Below, piece after piece: positions 36,624-45,846 of a DNA stretch of 64,000 bases. A program made the position numbers and the translations under genes. The notes beneath the pieces were generated by a model. The model saw only the letters and a program-made list of their open reading frames with translations, did not search any database and had not been told where the DNA came from. How positions within the stretch are numbered: the stretch's first letter is position 1; every line of letters begins with the position of its first letter. The DNA is from Candidatus Pristimantibacillus lignocellulolyticus (GTDB taxonomy: Bacteria > Bacillota > Bacilli > Paenibacillales > Paenibacillaceae): positions 3,530,001 through 3,594,000 of the forward strand of contig CP097899.1 of NCBI GenBank assembly GCA_023639215.1, given 5' to 3'.

Positions 36624-37871
36624 ATGACATCTTTACAGCAAGAGTTAAAGGCAGAAAAACGTAATTATACATGGCAGTTGCTTACAATATTTATTGGATT
36701 CATTATTTTTGGTTTATCAGAAAACATTAAAGGGCCCGCAATCCCAAGAATGCAACTGCAATTCCATCTAGATGAAGGGCAACTCGGCACTTTATTATCA
36801 TTAAATTCATTAGGCTACTTATTAGCTTGTTCATTTACCGGGTTACTCGTTCGGAAGTTTGGTATGAAAGTAGTTACGATATGGACATTCGTTATTATGT
36901 TCTTATCAGGTGTGCTTGTTTGGTTTTCTTATTCCTACACATGGCTAATAGGTTCGAATTTTGTGCTTTACATCGGAAACGGAATGCTAGAGATTGGATT
37001 AGCTATTCTCGGTGCTCGTATTTTCACGAAAAATACGGGTACGATGATGAATCTTTCACATTTCTTCTATGGAATAAGTTCTGTCGTAGCGCCGCTATTA
37101 GCAACCGGTTTAATGAGTGTAAATATATTCGGTTACGCAATAGATTGGAGAACGATGTATCTAATCGTTCTTGCGCTCTCGTTAATTCCGATTATACCAG
37201 CTTTACTAAGTCGTTTCCCAGGTGATGATATTAAAGCAGAGGATCGTAAATCTTTCAAAACACTAATGAGAGATAAATCGCTATGGTTATTAATTGCGAT
37301 ACTGACATTTGGTGTTGTGTCCGAACTTTCTGTAGGAGGATGGCTAGTAAATTTCTTAGAGAAAAGCTATGGCTGGACGACATTAGCAGCGTCTAGCATG
37401 CTTTCTTCTTTCTTTATTGGATTCTCATTGGCTAGATTATTTCTTGGTCCAATTATTGATCGAGTTGGATTTACCGTCTCGATTATTGGAGTTTCCATGA
37501 GCGCTGCTATTTCTACGTTTATTGCAACGTTAGGAGGGGAGAGTTATGCCATTTTCTTTGCGATTGCAGGTTTTGGCGTTGCACCAATCTATCCAACCGT
37601 AATGGCATTTATCTCAAAACGTTACCCTAATGATAGTGATGTAGTTATTGGTTTTGTTGCAACAGTTATGGGTTTAGGTTCAGTCATTGGCAATTATCTC
37701 ATTGGAATTATTATTAAAGGTGTAAAGAACGCGTACGGTGCTGATACGAGCTTGGCGTTAACGAGAGGGTTACAGGCTGGTTATCTCTTTATCGGGGTTT
37801 GTGCGCTGTTATGCTCGTTGTTGGCGGTTGTTATGTATAGGTACTTAAAGAAACGCAATGAACTCATCTAA
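36624..37871 (+). CDS. MFS transporter (fucose-permease-like)
   Basis: About 415 residues with 12 predicted membrane helices. ATG 36624 is chosen because TAGGAGA lies 8 bases upstream; the frame is open 51 bases further but without a site. Features such as GLSENIKGPAIPRMQLQFHL, LNSLGYLLACSFTGLLVRKF and GFGVAPIYPTVMAFISKRYP are typical of the FucP/YfkF-like MFS group. Substrate unknown, perhaps a sugar or drug. Truncated repeat locus D and a terminator follow directly. Confidence 0.85.
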   Translation: MTSLQQELKAEKRNYTWQLLTIFIGFIIFGLSENIKGPAIPRMQLQFHLDEGQLGTLLSLNSLGYLLACSFTGLLVRKFGMKVVTIWTFVIMFLSGVLVWFSYSYTWLIGSNFVLYIGNGMLEIGLAILGARIFTKNTGTMMNLSHFFYGISSVVAPLLATGLMSVNIFGYAIDWRTMYLIVLALSLIPIIPALLSRFPGDDIKAEDRKSFKTLMRDKSLWLLIAILTFGVVSELSVGGWLVNFLEKSYGWTTLAASSMLSSFFIGFSLARLFLGPIIDRVGFTVSIIGVSMSAAISTFIATLGGESYAIFFAIAGFGVAPIYPTVMAFISKRYPNDSDVVIGFVATVMGLGSVIGNYLIGIIIKGVKNAYGADTSLALTRGLQAGYLFIGVCALLCSLLAVVMYRYLKKRNELI

Positions 37872-37877
37872 ATGAGA

Positions 37878-37943
37878 GGAAGTCCAACAAGCGGACTTTG
37901 ATAACGATGAGTATGCTAACGAAGCATAGTCGACATCGAAGAA
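37878..37943 (+). repeat. 186-bp repeat, locus D (left end only)
   Basis: AGTCCAACAAGCGGACTTTG, GATAACGATGAGTATGC and GTCGACATCGAA match the start of the family. It begins about 6 bases after the MFS stop codon in sense orientation and passes directly into the terminator at 37944. Confidence 0.8.
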
Positions 37944-37995
37944 GAAGCAACTAACAAGTCGAAAGTAACATTCTCCTTGTTGGTTGCTTCTTTGC
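37944..37995 (+). terminator. Terminator of MFS gene, joined to a repeat fragment
   Basis: GAAGCAACTAACAAG pairs with CTTGTTGGTTGCTTC (15 bp, one G-U) and a short TTTG tail follows. Confidence 0.7.
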
Positions 37996-38020
37996 ACACA
38001 TATATTGTGTAAGCAACACA

Positions 38021-38230
38021 TTAGCGTTTTAACTTAAAATGAACGACTGCGGAGTATAACATTTTTTCGCGAATCGGGTGAAAGGTCACGTTATGGGAGA
38101 TTGAATGTGGCTCCAACATAAGTGCTTTATTATTATCAATTTGTTGCGCAATTTCATTTTCAAGCTCTTTAAGTGATAAAGATTCAAAAAATTCAATTTT
38201 AGTATCTAGTAGGTCAAGGCGAAAATCCAT
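38021..38230 (-). CDS. DUF2536 (YrzA-like) small protein
   Basis: About 69 residues from the ATG at 38230, which has AAAGGAG 7 bases upstream; an upstream in-frame ATG at 38272 lacks a site. The sequence (MDFRLDLLDTKIEFFES, LEPHSISHNVTFHP, YSAVVHFKLKR) matches the DUF2536/YrzA type of small cytoplasmic protein, conserved in Bacillales with unknown function. It lies convergent to the MFS gene. Confidence 0.75.
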   Translation of the reverse strand: MDFRLDLLDTKIEFFESLSLKELENEIAQQIDNNKALMLEPHSISHNVTFHPIREKMLYSAVVHFKLKR

Positions 38231-38413
38231 GTTGTCTGCTCCTTTTGTTAGAAATTTGTCGATATTAAACATTTATACCAATGAATAATTAGTGTACACT
38301 ATAATGGTAATAATGTAGTTAGCGTATGTTATAATATATCTTTGAAGTTAATGATTAAAGGATTATTGAGCAATACTAAGATATACATATATTAAACTTA
38401 AGGAGGGGTAATA

Positions 38414-38536
38414 TTGAGCGGTGTACCAGGCTCTGTATGGTTTTTCACTATTATAATTATTGTGATCATCACTTGGGTGACGTTATGGGTAACAAAAAAA
38501 GCATATTCGAAAAAATGGGATCAATCTGATAAATAA
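38414..38536 (+). CDS. 40-residue single-pass membrane protein
   Basis: TTG start with a very strong AAGGAGGGG 5 bases upstream, 40 codons, TAA stop, terminator 9 bases later. The product opens MSGVPGSVWFFT, has one hydrophobic helix (about residues 9-27) and a basic tail (TKKAYSKKW). It is short enough to be missed by ordinary gene callers. It recalls small accessory subunits of membrane transporters, but I cannot assign one and none is adjacent. Confidence 0.75.
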   Translation: MSGVPGSVWFFTIIIIVIITWVTLWVTKKAYSKKWDQSDK

Positions 38537-38545
38537 AGATCAAAG

Positions 38546-38577
38546 AACTGCTGCTAATCTTGCGGCAGTTTTTTTAT
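38546..38577 (+). terminator. Terminator of the small membrane protein gene
   Basis: AACTGCTGC / GCGGCAGTT stem (one G-U), 7-base loop, then TTTTTTTATTT. Confidence 0.85.
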
Positions 38578-38673
38578 TTCAAATTGAGATTAACTCACAA
38601 CTGTGGAACACGCTTAATAAAGCATAAAAAAACTTCTTCACTCGTGAGAGTAGAAGAAGTATATGTTGTGAAA

Positions 38674-38749
<76 letters not shown>

Positions 38750-38779
38750 GAATATGTAACATATAAGTTTGAATGAAGA

Positions 38780-38855
<76 letters not shown>

Positions 38856-38886
38856 GAATATGTAACATATAAGATTGAATGAATAA

Positions 38887-38962
<76 letters not shown>

Positions 38963-38987
38963 ATATTATTTTCGAAGACAAAAAGTA

Positions 38988-39015
38988 TTATTACATATTT
39001 AATGACATAAATCAA
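38988..39015 (-). promoter_or_regulatory. Promoter of the tRNA-Thr cluster
   Basis: On the minus strand TTGATT (-35), 16-base spacer, TAATAA (-10), about 25 bases ahead of the first tRNA. Confidence 0.55.
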
Positions 39016-39064
39016 CCCTTTTGAAAAAGATTAAATTTTCCGAAAAATCAGATCGATAATTTTA

Positions 39065-39109
39065 CGAAAAAAGAGCTTATTGTCTATACCTAAGTATAAC
39101 AATAAGCTC
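39065..39109 (-). terminator. Terminator of the CorC-like gene
   Basis: GAGCTTATTGT / ACAATAAGCTC stem with a T-run (TTTTTTCG) on the minus strand. Confidence 0.85.
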
Positions 39110-39115
39110 CTTATA

Positions 39116-40435
39116 TTATGCGGTATGTTCTTCAGATAGATCGACTGGTAACTCGATCTGCATTTCGATTTTACGAATACGATTTTTGCTTGTTTCACGG
39201 ACAATGAATTTCAAGTTTTCGTATTGTAGCGACTTGCCTAACTTAGGATCTTGCATTTTACTGTATACCCAACCACCAATGGTTTCTACTTCTTCATCTT
39301 CAAAATTAGCTCCTGTAAGCTCATGAATTTCATCAAGTAGAACTTTACCATCTAACAGGTAACAGTTCTCATCAAGTTGCTCAATTTCTTTGCGTTCGTC
39401 AGCATCGAATTCATCACGAATCTCACCAACGATTTCTTCAATAATATCTTCGATTGTAATAAGACCTGATGTACCACCATACTCATCCACTAATATAGCA
39501 ATATGAACACGTTCTAACTGCATGCGTTTCAATAATGTTTTAATAGGAGTTACTTCAGACACGCTTAGTACAGGATGAATTAATGATTTCAGATCAAATT
39601 GATTTGTCTTATGATGTTCAAGAAATAATTGCTTCGTATTAATCATACCTACGATATTATCTTTACTTTCCATTGCTACAGGGAAGCGAGTATATTGTTC
39701 ACGCTCAATAACTTCAAAGTTTTGCTCAAGCGAGTTATTTGTATACAAACACACCATATCTGTACGTGGAACCATGATTTCTTTAGCTAACAATTCATCG
39801 AAAGCGAAAATACGACTAACATAACCATATTCAGTGTTATTAATTTTTCCACTTTGATAACTCTCATTCAAAATAATTTGAATTTCTTCCTCACTATGAG
39901 CATTTTCATGTTCATTCGCAGACTTTAAGCCGAATAGACGAGTAAGGGCGTTAGCTGAACCATTTAGAGTCCAGATAAATGGATATAATACTTTATAGAA
40001 AATAATAAGCGGCCTAGCTGTTAATAATGAAATTTGTTCAGCTTTTTGAATGGCCCAAGTTTTAGGTGCTAATTCACCTACGACAACATGGAAAAATGTG
40101 ATGACGATAAATGCAATTGCAATTGACACGGGATGACTAATGGATTCACTAATACCTAAATCATGGAACAACGGTAACAGGATAGCAGCTACTGTCGGTT
40201 CACCCAGAAAACCTAGACCTAAAGCGGTACAAGTTATACCTAGCTGACAGGCAGATAAATATGCATCCAGATTGCTTGAAATTTTTTGTACTGAAGCAAT
40301 ACCTTTCTTTCCTTCGAGTACTAACTGATCAATGCGGCTTGAACGTAAGCGTACAATAGCAAACTCTGCAGCTACAAAGAAAGCAGTTAAAAAAATCAGT
40401 AACGCAATCATGAATAATTTGAGACCTATGTCCAT
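39116..40435 (-). CDS. CNNM/CorC-type (UPF0053) membrane protein with CBS domains
   Basis: A 439-residue hemolysin-family protein. Domains: DUF21/CNNM membrane part about 1-190 (AEFAIVRLRSSRIDQL, CQLGITCTALGLGFLGEP), CBS pair about 215-335 (IMVPRTDMVCLYTNNSLE, HIAILVDEYGGTSGLITIED) and CorC/HlyC transporter-associated domain about 350-430. Related proteins act in magnesium (or other divalent cation) efflux and sense nucleotides through the CBS pair. AAAGGATAGTGAG precedes the ATG. It is a single-gene transcript. Confidence 0.92.
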   Translation of the reverse strand: MDIGLKLFMIALLIFLTAFFVAAEFAIVRLRSSRIDQLVLEGKKGIASVQKISSNLDAYLSACQLGITCTALGLGFLGEPTVAAILLPLFHDLGISESISHPVSIAIAFIVITFFHVVVGELAPKTWAIQKAEQISLLTARPLIIFYKVLYPFIWTLNGSANALTRLFGLKSANEHENAHSEEEIQIILNESYQSGKINNTEYGYVSRIFAFDELLAKEIMVPRTDMVCLYTNNSLEQNFEVIEREQYTRFPVAMESKDNIVGMINTKQLFLEHHKTNQFDLKSLIHPVLSVSEVTPIKTLLKRMQLERVHIAILVDEYGGTSGLITIEDIIEEIVGEIRDEFDADERKEIEQLDENCYLLDGKVLLDEIHELTGANFEDEEVETIGGWVYSKMQDPKLGKSLQYENLKFIVRETSKNRIRKIEMQIELPVDLSEEHTA

Positions 40436-40827
40436 TTCTAATTCTCACTATCCTTTTTCTATTATTTTTATTTTGAACTACGTCTTACACTATATCATAT
40501 AAAATAAGAGGTTAAGATAGCAAATGACAAAAGCGGCGATAACGCAGTTATTAGGGGGTATGGAACGTAAAAGTCGGATAAATAGCAAGAAATCAGACAA
40601 TTTAAGTATGAAAAGGTACGTTTTTCGCCATATTGCTTTGGTATTGAATATTTTTTTGGATATTATTAGTAGACGAACGTCACTTTACTCTCATTTTGAA
40701 TAAAATGGAAATGCTATACATTGATTTATGATATAATTGACGAGATATTATATTTTCACTATTTAATGAAAGTAATGATCTGCCGATATATTAATTATCA
40801 GTCATGGAGTGGGGGATAGAAAGAGTT
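40436..40827. other. Intergenic region between CorC-like and transglycosylase genes
   Basis: About 390 AT-rich bases with divergent promoters expected; TATAAT occurs at about 40733. No gene or clear structured element is seen. Confidence 0.35.
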
Positions 40828-41544
40828 ATGGAAATTAATACTACAAAAGCTATGAAGCAACAACAAATAAATTCTCAACTTAACTATTATACAGGTAAAA
40901 AAGTTCAAAGTGATTCCAATAATAAGACTCAGTTCGATGAATTGCTGCAAGAAGCGAAAATTTGGGATCCTGCGCTTGGGAAAGCTTCTGAGGAAGCAGA
41001 TCAAGATCTTATATGGGGATACTTAGCTAATGCAGGAGTAAGTCATGTTCAACTTTATGGAGAACAAGAACCAAGTGCGGTTCGGGCATCAGGTGTTACC
41101 TCAACGTCAGAAGCAGTAAATGGTGGAAGTAGCTATGGTAGCTCTCAATATGCATCGCTAATTGGTGCAGCATCCCAAAAGTACGGAGTTGATGCTTCTT
41201 TAATTGAAGCAGTTATTCAAACAGAGTCTAACTTTAATGCTAGCGCAGTGTCTTCTGCCGGAGCAAAAGGGCTTATGCAACTGATGGATGGGACGGCAAG
41301 AGGACTTGGTGTAATGAATTCATTTGATCCACAGCAAAATATTGATGGCGGTACTCGTTACCTAGCTATGCTACTTAAAAAGTATAATGGCAATGAACAG
41401 GTCGCTCTTGCAGCTTATAATGCAGGCCCTGGTCGTGTAGATCGCCTTGGTATTGCAACCGATGCTGACTTAGAACAAAAAATGTCATCATTACCCCAAG
41501 AAACACAACGTTATATTGGTAAAGTATTAGCAGCTCAAGCGTAA
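40828..41544 (+). CDS. Lytic transglycosylase (SLT domain)
   Basis: About 238 residues from ATG 40828, which follows GTGGGGG; an in-frame ATG at 40804 lacks a site. The first 110 residues are a Gln/Asn/Ser-rich region without a signal peptide. The C-terminal lysozyme-like SLT domain has the catalytic Glu in VIQTESNFNASAVS, then GAKGLMQLMDGTARGLGV and YNAGPGRVD. It cleaves peptidoglycan glycan strands; it resembles CwlQ/YjbJ of Bacillus, also lacking an obvious signal peptide. Export route unclear. Confidence 0.87.
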   Translation: MEINTTKAMKQQQINSQLNYYTGKKVQSDSNNKTQFDELLQEAKIWDPALGKASEEADQDLIWGYLANAGVSHVQLYGEQEPSAVRASGVTSTSEAVNGGSSYGSSQYASLIGAASQKYGVDASLIEAVIQTESNFNASAVSSAGAKGLMQLMDGTARGLGVMNSFDPQQNIDGGTRYLAMLLKKYNGNEQVALAAYNAGPGRVDRLGIATDADLEQKMSSLPQETQRYIGKVLAAQA

Positions 41545-41573
41545 TATTTAGTTGATCATATTTGATAAATAGG

Positions 41574-41636
41574 AAACGGGAATACGCGTTCCACTTAATG
41601 GAAGTTAAAGTGGCACTTTCGTATATCCCGTTTTTA
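41574..41636 (+). terminator. Terminator after transglycosylase gene
   Basis: AAACGGGAATACG pairs with CGTATATCCCGTTT with a mismatch, enclosing an inner stem (CCACTT/AAGTGG); TTTTT follows. Confidence 0.75.
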
Positions 41637-41688
41637 TCGTATATTGTAGGTTGTACATTTAATTATTGTGGAAGAAGGTTTACATCTT

Positions 41689-42840
41689 ATGCTTTATTTT
41701 GACCATTGCGCATCTACCCCTCCTCATGAGGATGTTGTGCGTACGATGATGGAAGTTATGACGAAACATTATGCAAATCCATCCTCGTTGCATAGTGGTG
41801 GCGTAGCGGCAGCAAAACTTATTGAAAAAGCACGTGAACAAGTGACTAACTTAATGCATACGAAGCAAGGCAAATGGATGTTTACTTCAGGTGGCACAGA
41901 ATCTAATAATTTAGCGATTAAAGGCGTGGCCCGTCAATATGCTAATCGCGGCAAACATATTATCACCTCAGCTGTAGAACATGCTTCCATTTATGAAGCT
42001 ATGCAACAACTCGAGCAAGAAGGTTTTTCGATTACGGAACTTCCAGTTAACAATACTGGACATGTCTCACTAGATCAATTGAAACAGCACATCACGGATG
42101 AGACTATTCTTGTCAGTATTATGCATGTTAATAATGAACTAGGATCAGAACAACCGATTGCTCAGATCGGACAATTGCTAAAGCAATATCCAAAAGTAAT
42201 CTTCCATGTTGATGCTGTACAAAGTCTTGGTAAGCTCAACATTGATATTGATAATTGGGGAATCGATTTATTAAGTGGGTCAGCACATAAATTGCGTGGT
42301 CCTCGAGGGGTCGGTTTTCTATATATGCGAAATGGGATACAAATAGTACCGTTACAAGTAGGTGGGTCGCAAGAACATAACTTGCGAGCGGGGACAGAGA
42401 ATGTTGCAGCGGTTGTTGCTAGTGCGAAAGCATTGCGATTAGCAATTCAATCATTAGATCAGCATTATAATGATGCTGCAATACTAGCGACATATTTACG
42501 TGAACAGATTCAAAAAATCCCAGAGTTAAAACTTAACGGCGGAGCGCCTCAATCTCCATACATTGTTCACTTCTCATATCCAGGGATGAAGCCGGAGGTC
42601 GTTATTCATATGTTGGAGCAACGCAATATTTTAGCATCGACTCGTTCAGCTTGTTCCTCCAAGGATGATAAACCTAGTCGTGTACTTATGGCTATTGGGG
42701 CTACAAGAGGAGAAGCTACGGGAGGCATTCGTATTAGTTTTGGACAAGAACATACAATAGCAGATATGGATACATTAGTGGATGCGTTGCATGAAATAAT
42801 ACTATCATTAAAACATCTTGAGAGGGGCAATACACATTGA
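41689..42840 (+). CDS. Cysteine desulfurase (NifS/IscS-like)
   Basis: About 383 residues; ATG 41689 is favoured because AAGAAGG lies 10 bases upstream and the protein then begins MLYFDHCASTPP, the normal family start. PLP enzyme motifs: SGGTESNNLAIKG, HVDAVQSLGKL, the PLP Lys in SGSAHKLRGPRGVGF and the active-site Cys in STRSACSSKDD. It hands sulfur to ThiI, encoded by the overlapping next gene, the same pairing as NifZ-ThiI in B. subtilis. Confidence 0.92.
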   Translation: MLYFDHCASTPPHEDVVRTMMEVMTKHYANPSSLHSGGVAAAKLIEKAREQVTNLMHTKQGKWMFTSGGTESNNLAIKGVARQYANRGKHIITSAVEHASIYEAMQQLEQEGFSITELPVNNTGHVSLDQLKQHITDETILVSIMHVNNELGSEQPIAQIGQLLKQYPKVIFHVDAVQSLGKLNIDIDNWGIDLLSGSAHKLRGPRGVGFLYMRNGIQIVPLQVGGSQEHNLRAGTENVAAVVASAKALRLAIQSLDQHYNDAAILATYLREQIQKIPELKLNGGAPQSPYIVHFSYPGMKPEVVIHMLEQRNILASTRSACSSKDDKPSRVLMAIGATRGEATGGIRISFGQEHTIADMDTLVDALHEIILSLKHLERGNTH

Positions 42841-44066
42841 TGTACGATCGTATAGTGTTACGATATGGCGACTTAACAATGAAAGGTCGCAATCGTAAAA
42901 TTTTTGAAGATAAAATGCTTAAGTCAGTGAAGCGAGCAATGAAAGAGTTTCCTGAGGTAACTTACTGGAGAACATTCGGAAGATTATATGTCATTCTAAA
43001 TGGAACACCACATCAACCTGTTATTGATCGTTTGAAAGATTTGTTCGGGATTGTGTCTGTTAGCCCGGTTCTTTCTGTACCTTCAGAAGTTGAAGCAATT
43101 AAAGCAGCTGCCGATCAGGTTATGAATTCTCTAGCGACAGTTCCTGCTACTTTCAAAATTAATGCTCGTCGTGCTTGGAAAAAGTTTGCACATGGTTCTC
43201 ATGAAATGAATCATTTGATTGGTTCTCATATATTACCGCAATATCCTGATATGAAAGTAGATGTTCACAACCCTGAACTTGAACTGAAGATTGATATCCA
43301 AGAAGAAGCAACTTATTTGTATTGGGAAAACATTGCAGCAGCAGGTGGTTTTCCTTATGGATCAAATGGCAAAGCGATGTTACTGCTTTCAGGTGGTATC
43401 GACAGTCCTGTAGCTGGCTGGATGGCGCTTCGTAAAGGACTTGAAATTGAAGCGGTACATTTCCATAGCTATCCTTTCACGAGTCAACAAGCCACCGATA
43501 AAGTAATCACGCTAGCTCGTAGATTGTCATATTATAGTGGTGTCCCAATTCGTCTACATCTTGTTCCATTTACAGAAATTCAAACTCGCATCACTCATAG
43601 TAATCAAGAGAACTTAACGATTACATTGATGCGTCGTGCTATGCTTCGCATTACAGAACAACTAGCAGTAAAATATAAAGCAGGCGGTATCGTTACGGGG
43701 GAAAGTCTCGGGCAAGTTGCAAGTCAAACATTGTCTAGTATGAACGTAATCGGTCGTGCGACTGTATTGCCGATGATCAAGCCAGCTATTATGATGGACA
43801 AGCAAGAGATTATAACTATTGCTCGTAAAATTGGTACGTTTGAAACATCAATTTTACCATTTGAAGATTGTTGTACGTTGTTCTTACCGAAATCTCCAAG
43901 CACAAATCCTAATTTGCGTATTGTTGAGCGTGTAGAGAGTCAACTACCAGATCTTGACGACTTGATTAAACAAGCGGTTGAGGGGACAGAAAGTATACTT
44001 CTTAATATGACTGAAGGAAATCATGAGCACGAACAAGCGGATAAATCAGAAGAAGATTGGTTCTAA
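42840..44066 (+). CDS. thiI: tRNA 4-thiouridine synthase ThiI
   Basis: About 408 residues, starting at the ATG that overlaps the desulfurase stop (TGATG). NFLD/THUMP region about 1-165 (YGDLTMKGRNRKIFEDKML, TFKINARRAWKKF) and a PP-loop adenylating domain (SGGIDSPVAGWMALRKG). Like other Firmicute ThiI proteins it has no C-terminal rhodanese domain. It adenylates U8 of tRNA and inserts sulfur from the desulfurase; the C-terminal tail is acidic. Confidence 0.95.
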   Translation: MYDRIVLRYGDLTMKGRNRKIFEDKMLKSVKRAMKEFPEVTYWRTFGRLYVILNGTPHQPVIDRLKDLFGIVSVSPVLSVPSEVEAIKAAADQVMNSLATVPATFKINARRAWKKFAHGSHEMNHLIGSHILPQYPDMKVDVHNPELELKIDIQEEATYLYWENIAAAGGFPYGSNGKAMLLLSGGIDSPVAGWMALRKGLEIEAVHFHSYPFTSQQATDKVITLARRLSYYSGVPIRLHLVPFTEIQTRITHSNQENLTITLMRRAMLRITEQLAVKYKAGGIVTGESLGQVASQTLSSMNVIGRATVLPMIKPAIMMDKQEIITIARKIGTFETSILPFEDCCTLFLPKSPSTNPNLRIVERVESQLPDLDDLIKQAVEGTESILLNMTEGNHEHEQADKSEEDWF

Positions 44067-44098
44067 TCGTATTCTGTTAACGAAATGTTTAAAAAGAA

Positions 44099-44140
44099 AA
44101 AGTGTTTAGAGAGGTAGTTCCTCTCTAGACACTTTTTTTC
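44099..44140 (+). terminator. Terminator after thiI
   Basis: AAAGTGTTTAGAGAGG / CCTCTCTAGACACTTT with a 5-base loop and TTTTTC tail. Confidence 0.9.
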
Positions 44141-44145
44141 TTTTT

Positions 44146-44190
44146 AAAAGTCCGCCAGCCCTCAACTGATGCGAGTGCTGGCGGACTTTT
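44146..44190 (-). terminator. Terminator after the first TerC gene
   Basis: AAAAGTCCGCCAGC / GCTGGCGGACTTTT stem, 14 bp. T-runs flank both sides; it ends the reverse TerC transcript. Confidence 0.85.
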
Positions 44191-44203
44191 TAAGTTAAGT
44201 AAA

Positions 44204-44890
44204 TTAAGCAGTAGCTGTTGCTTTCCTAGCATTACGCTTATTGACCATATATCCTAATCCCAAAACACCTACAATTAGAACAATCTTTAGTAGCCATTGT
44301 AGCCACACATTTGCTTCAAATAAATTTCCGAATTTGTGTTCATCAATAAACATCTTAGAAGCAGTGTAAGCTAATACAGCTGCCCCTAGATAGATGATCC
44401 ATTTGAAGCGATCAACTAGCTTAATGAACAAAGTACTACCCCATACAATAACAGGTACGCTTATAAGCAATCCAATAATAACTAATAAAGTATGTCCTTG
44501 AGCAGCACCTGCAACCGCGATGACGTTGTCTAACCCCATTGCAGCATCTGCTATAATAATCGTTTGAACGGATTGCCATAATGTATTTCCTGCTTTTACA
44601 TTGTCGTGTTGTTCTTCTTGTACGAGTAGCTTGAAAGCAATCCATATTAGAAGTAGCCCACCTACTAAGTGCAACCACGGAAGATTAAGTAGTTTTACAA
44701 CAAGTAATGTTGCGATAATCCGAATAGAAATGGCACCGACTGTACCCCAAATAACTGCTTTCTTCTGTTGATCTTTCGGTAAATTACGAGCAGCAAGGGC
44801 GATGACAATGGCATTATCTCCTGCTAGAATAAGATCGATAAATACAATGTTGAGCAAGGCTAGCCAAAATTCTCCTGATAAAACGTTCAT
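44204..44890 (-). CDS. TerC-family membrane protein (YjbE-like)
   Basis: A 228-residue protein with about seven membrane helices. TerC signatures: DLILAGDNAIVIALAARNLP near residue 19 and IIADAAMGLDNVIAVAGAA near 112, with Asp and Asn residues inside the membrane that form the likely metal site. Bacillus TerC proteins export manganese and support metalation of secreted proteins. AAAAGGAGG precedes the ATG. It faces away from a paralogue at 45024, sharing a 130-base promoter region. Confidence 0.88.
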   Translation of the reverse strand: MNVLSGEFWLALLNIVFIDLILAGDNAIVIALAARNLPKDQQKKAVIWGTVGAISIRIIATLLVVKLLNLPWLHLVGGLLLIWIAFKLLVQEEQHDNVKAGNTLWQSVQTIIIADAAMGLDNVIAVAGAAQGHTLLVIIGLLISVPVIVWGSTLFIKLVDRFKWIIYLGAAVLAYTASKMFIDEHKFGNLFEANVWLQWLLKIVLIVGVLGLGYMVNKRNARKATATA

Positions 44891-45023
44891 GGTCGGTTCC
44901 TCCTTTTCAATTGTCCATATAGAAGCTTACACCAAATATAGCCAAACGTGAAGTGAAAATTTTCAGGTACATGGCATATTGATACAAGCTTATTCATACC
45001 TCTAGTAAAGAGGAGGGGAACAT

Positions 45024-45689
45024 GTGGACAGCTTAATTGTTTTTATAGAAATCGTACTAATTAACTTGTTATTAAGTGGTGATAATGCCATCGTTATCGC
45101 AATGGTAAGCAACCAACTACCCGTACATCAAAGAAACAAAGCAATGTGGTGGGGAACGCTAGTTGCAGTTTTGTTAAGATGTCTTCTTGTATTACTTGCA
45201 CTTCCATTACTACAAATCCCCTTTCTACAGGCGGTTGGTGGATTACTCTTGTTATATATATCAATTAAATTACTTATTGATATGCAACAAGCAGGGCACC
45301 AAGAAATGAACGTAAAAAAAATAACGCTTATAAGTGGTATCTGGACGATTATAACGGCAGATTTCGTTATGAGCTTGGACAATGTACTAGCTATAGCCGC
45401 AGTAGCCAAGGGAGATGTTATTCTTATTATGCTCGGAATTGCGCTAAGCATTCCAATGATTATTTGGGGAAGTAAACTGCTCGATCATCTGATGAAGAAG
45501 TTCCCGTTCCTTGCTTATATTGGTGCATCATTATTAGCATTTGCTGCTGGAGAGATGTTAATCAGAGATCAAGGACTACATAATATCTTCTTTAATAAAA
45601 TGAATAACTCTCTTACAATTGTTCCGTTATTATGCATTCCTTTGGTCATTATTGCAGCAATAATAAGGCAAAAACCGATAAAAAAATGA
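45024..45689 (+). CDS. TerC-family membrane protein, paralogue
   Basis: A 221-residue protein with about seven membrane helices. GTG start 5 bases after GAGGAGGGG; the nearby ATG at 45022 is out of frame and closes at once. TerC motifs NLLLSGDNAIVIAMVSNQLP and ITADFVMSLDNVLAIAAVA. Probable manganese (or related metal) exporter. Divergent from the paralogue at 44204. The short upstream region shows no yybP-ykoY manganese riboswitch. Confidence 0.88.
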   Translation: MDSLIVFIEIVLINLLLSGDNAIVIAMVSNQLPVHQRNKAMWWGTLVAVLLRCLLVLLALPLLQIPFLQAVGGLLLLYISIKLLIDMQQAGHQEMNVKKITLISGIWTIITADFVMSLDNVLAIAAVAKGDVILIMLGIALSIPMIIWGSKLLDHLMKKFPFLAYIGASLLAFAAGEMLIRDQGLHNIFFNKMNNSLTIVPLLCIPLVIIAAIIRQKPIKK

Positions 45690-45700
45690 ATTAATTTGGA

Positions 45701-45741
45701 CATATTCCCACGTTTTTTATGAATGGGAATATGTTTTTTTG
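45701..45741 (+). terminator. Terminator after second TerC gene
   Basis: CATATTCCCA / TGGGAATATG stem and TTTTTTT tail. Confidence 0.87.
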
Positions 45742-45846
45742 TGCAAACCTACTCATAACCCTAGTTTTTTTGTCTCAATTCCGTTAAACTAATATAGATA
45801 TAGATACAGTAACAGGTAATTATAGAATTAAGGAGCGGAACGTGTA

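Noticed and set aside
44891..45023. yybP-ykoY manganese riboswitch between the TerC genes
   Set aside because: The region is only about 130 bases and I see neither the paired stems nor the conserved loops of that class.
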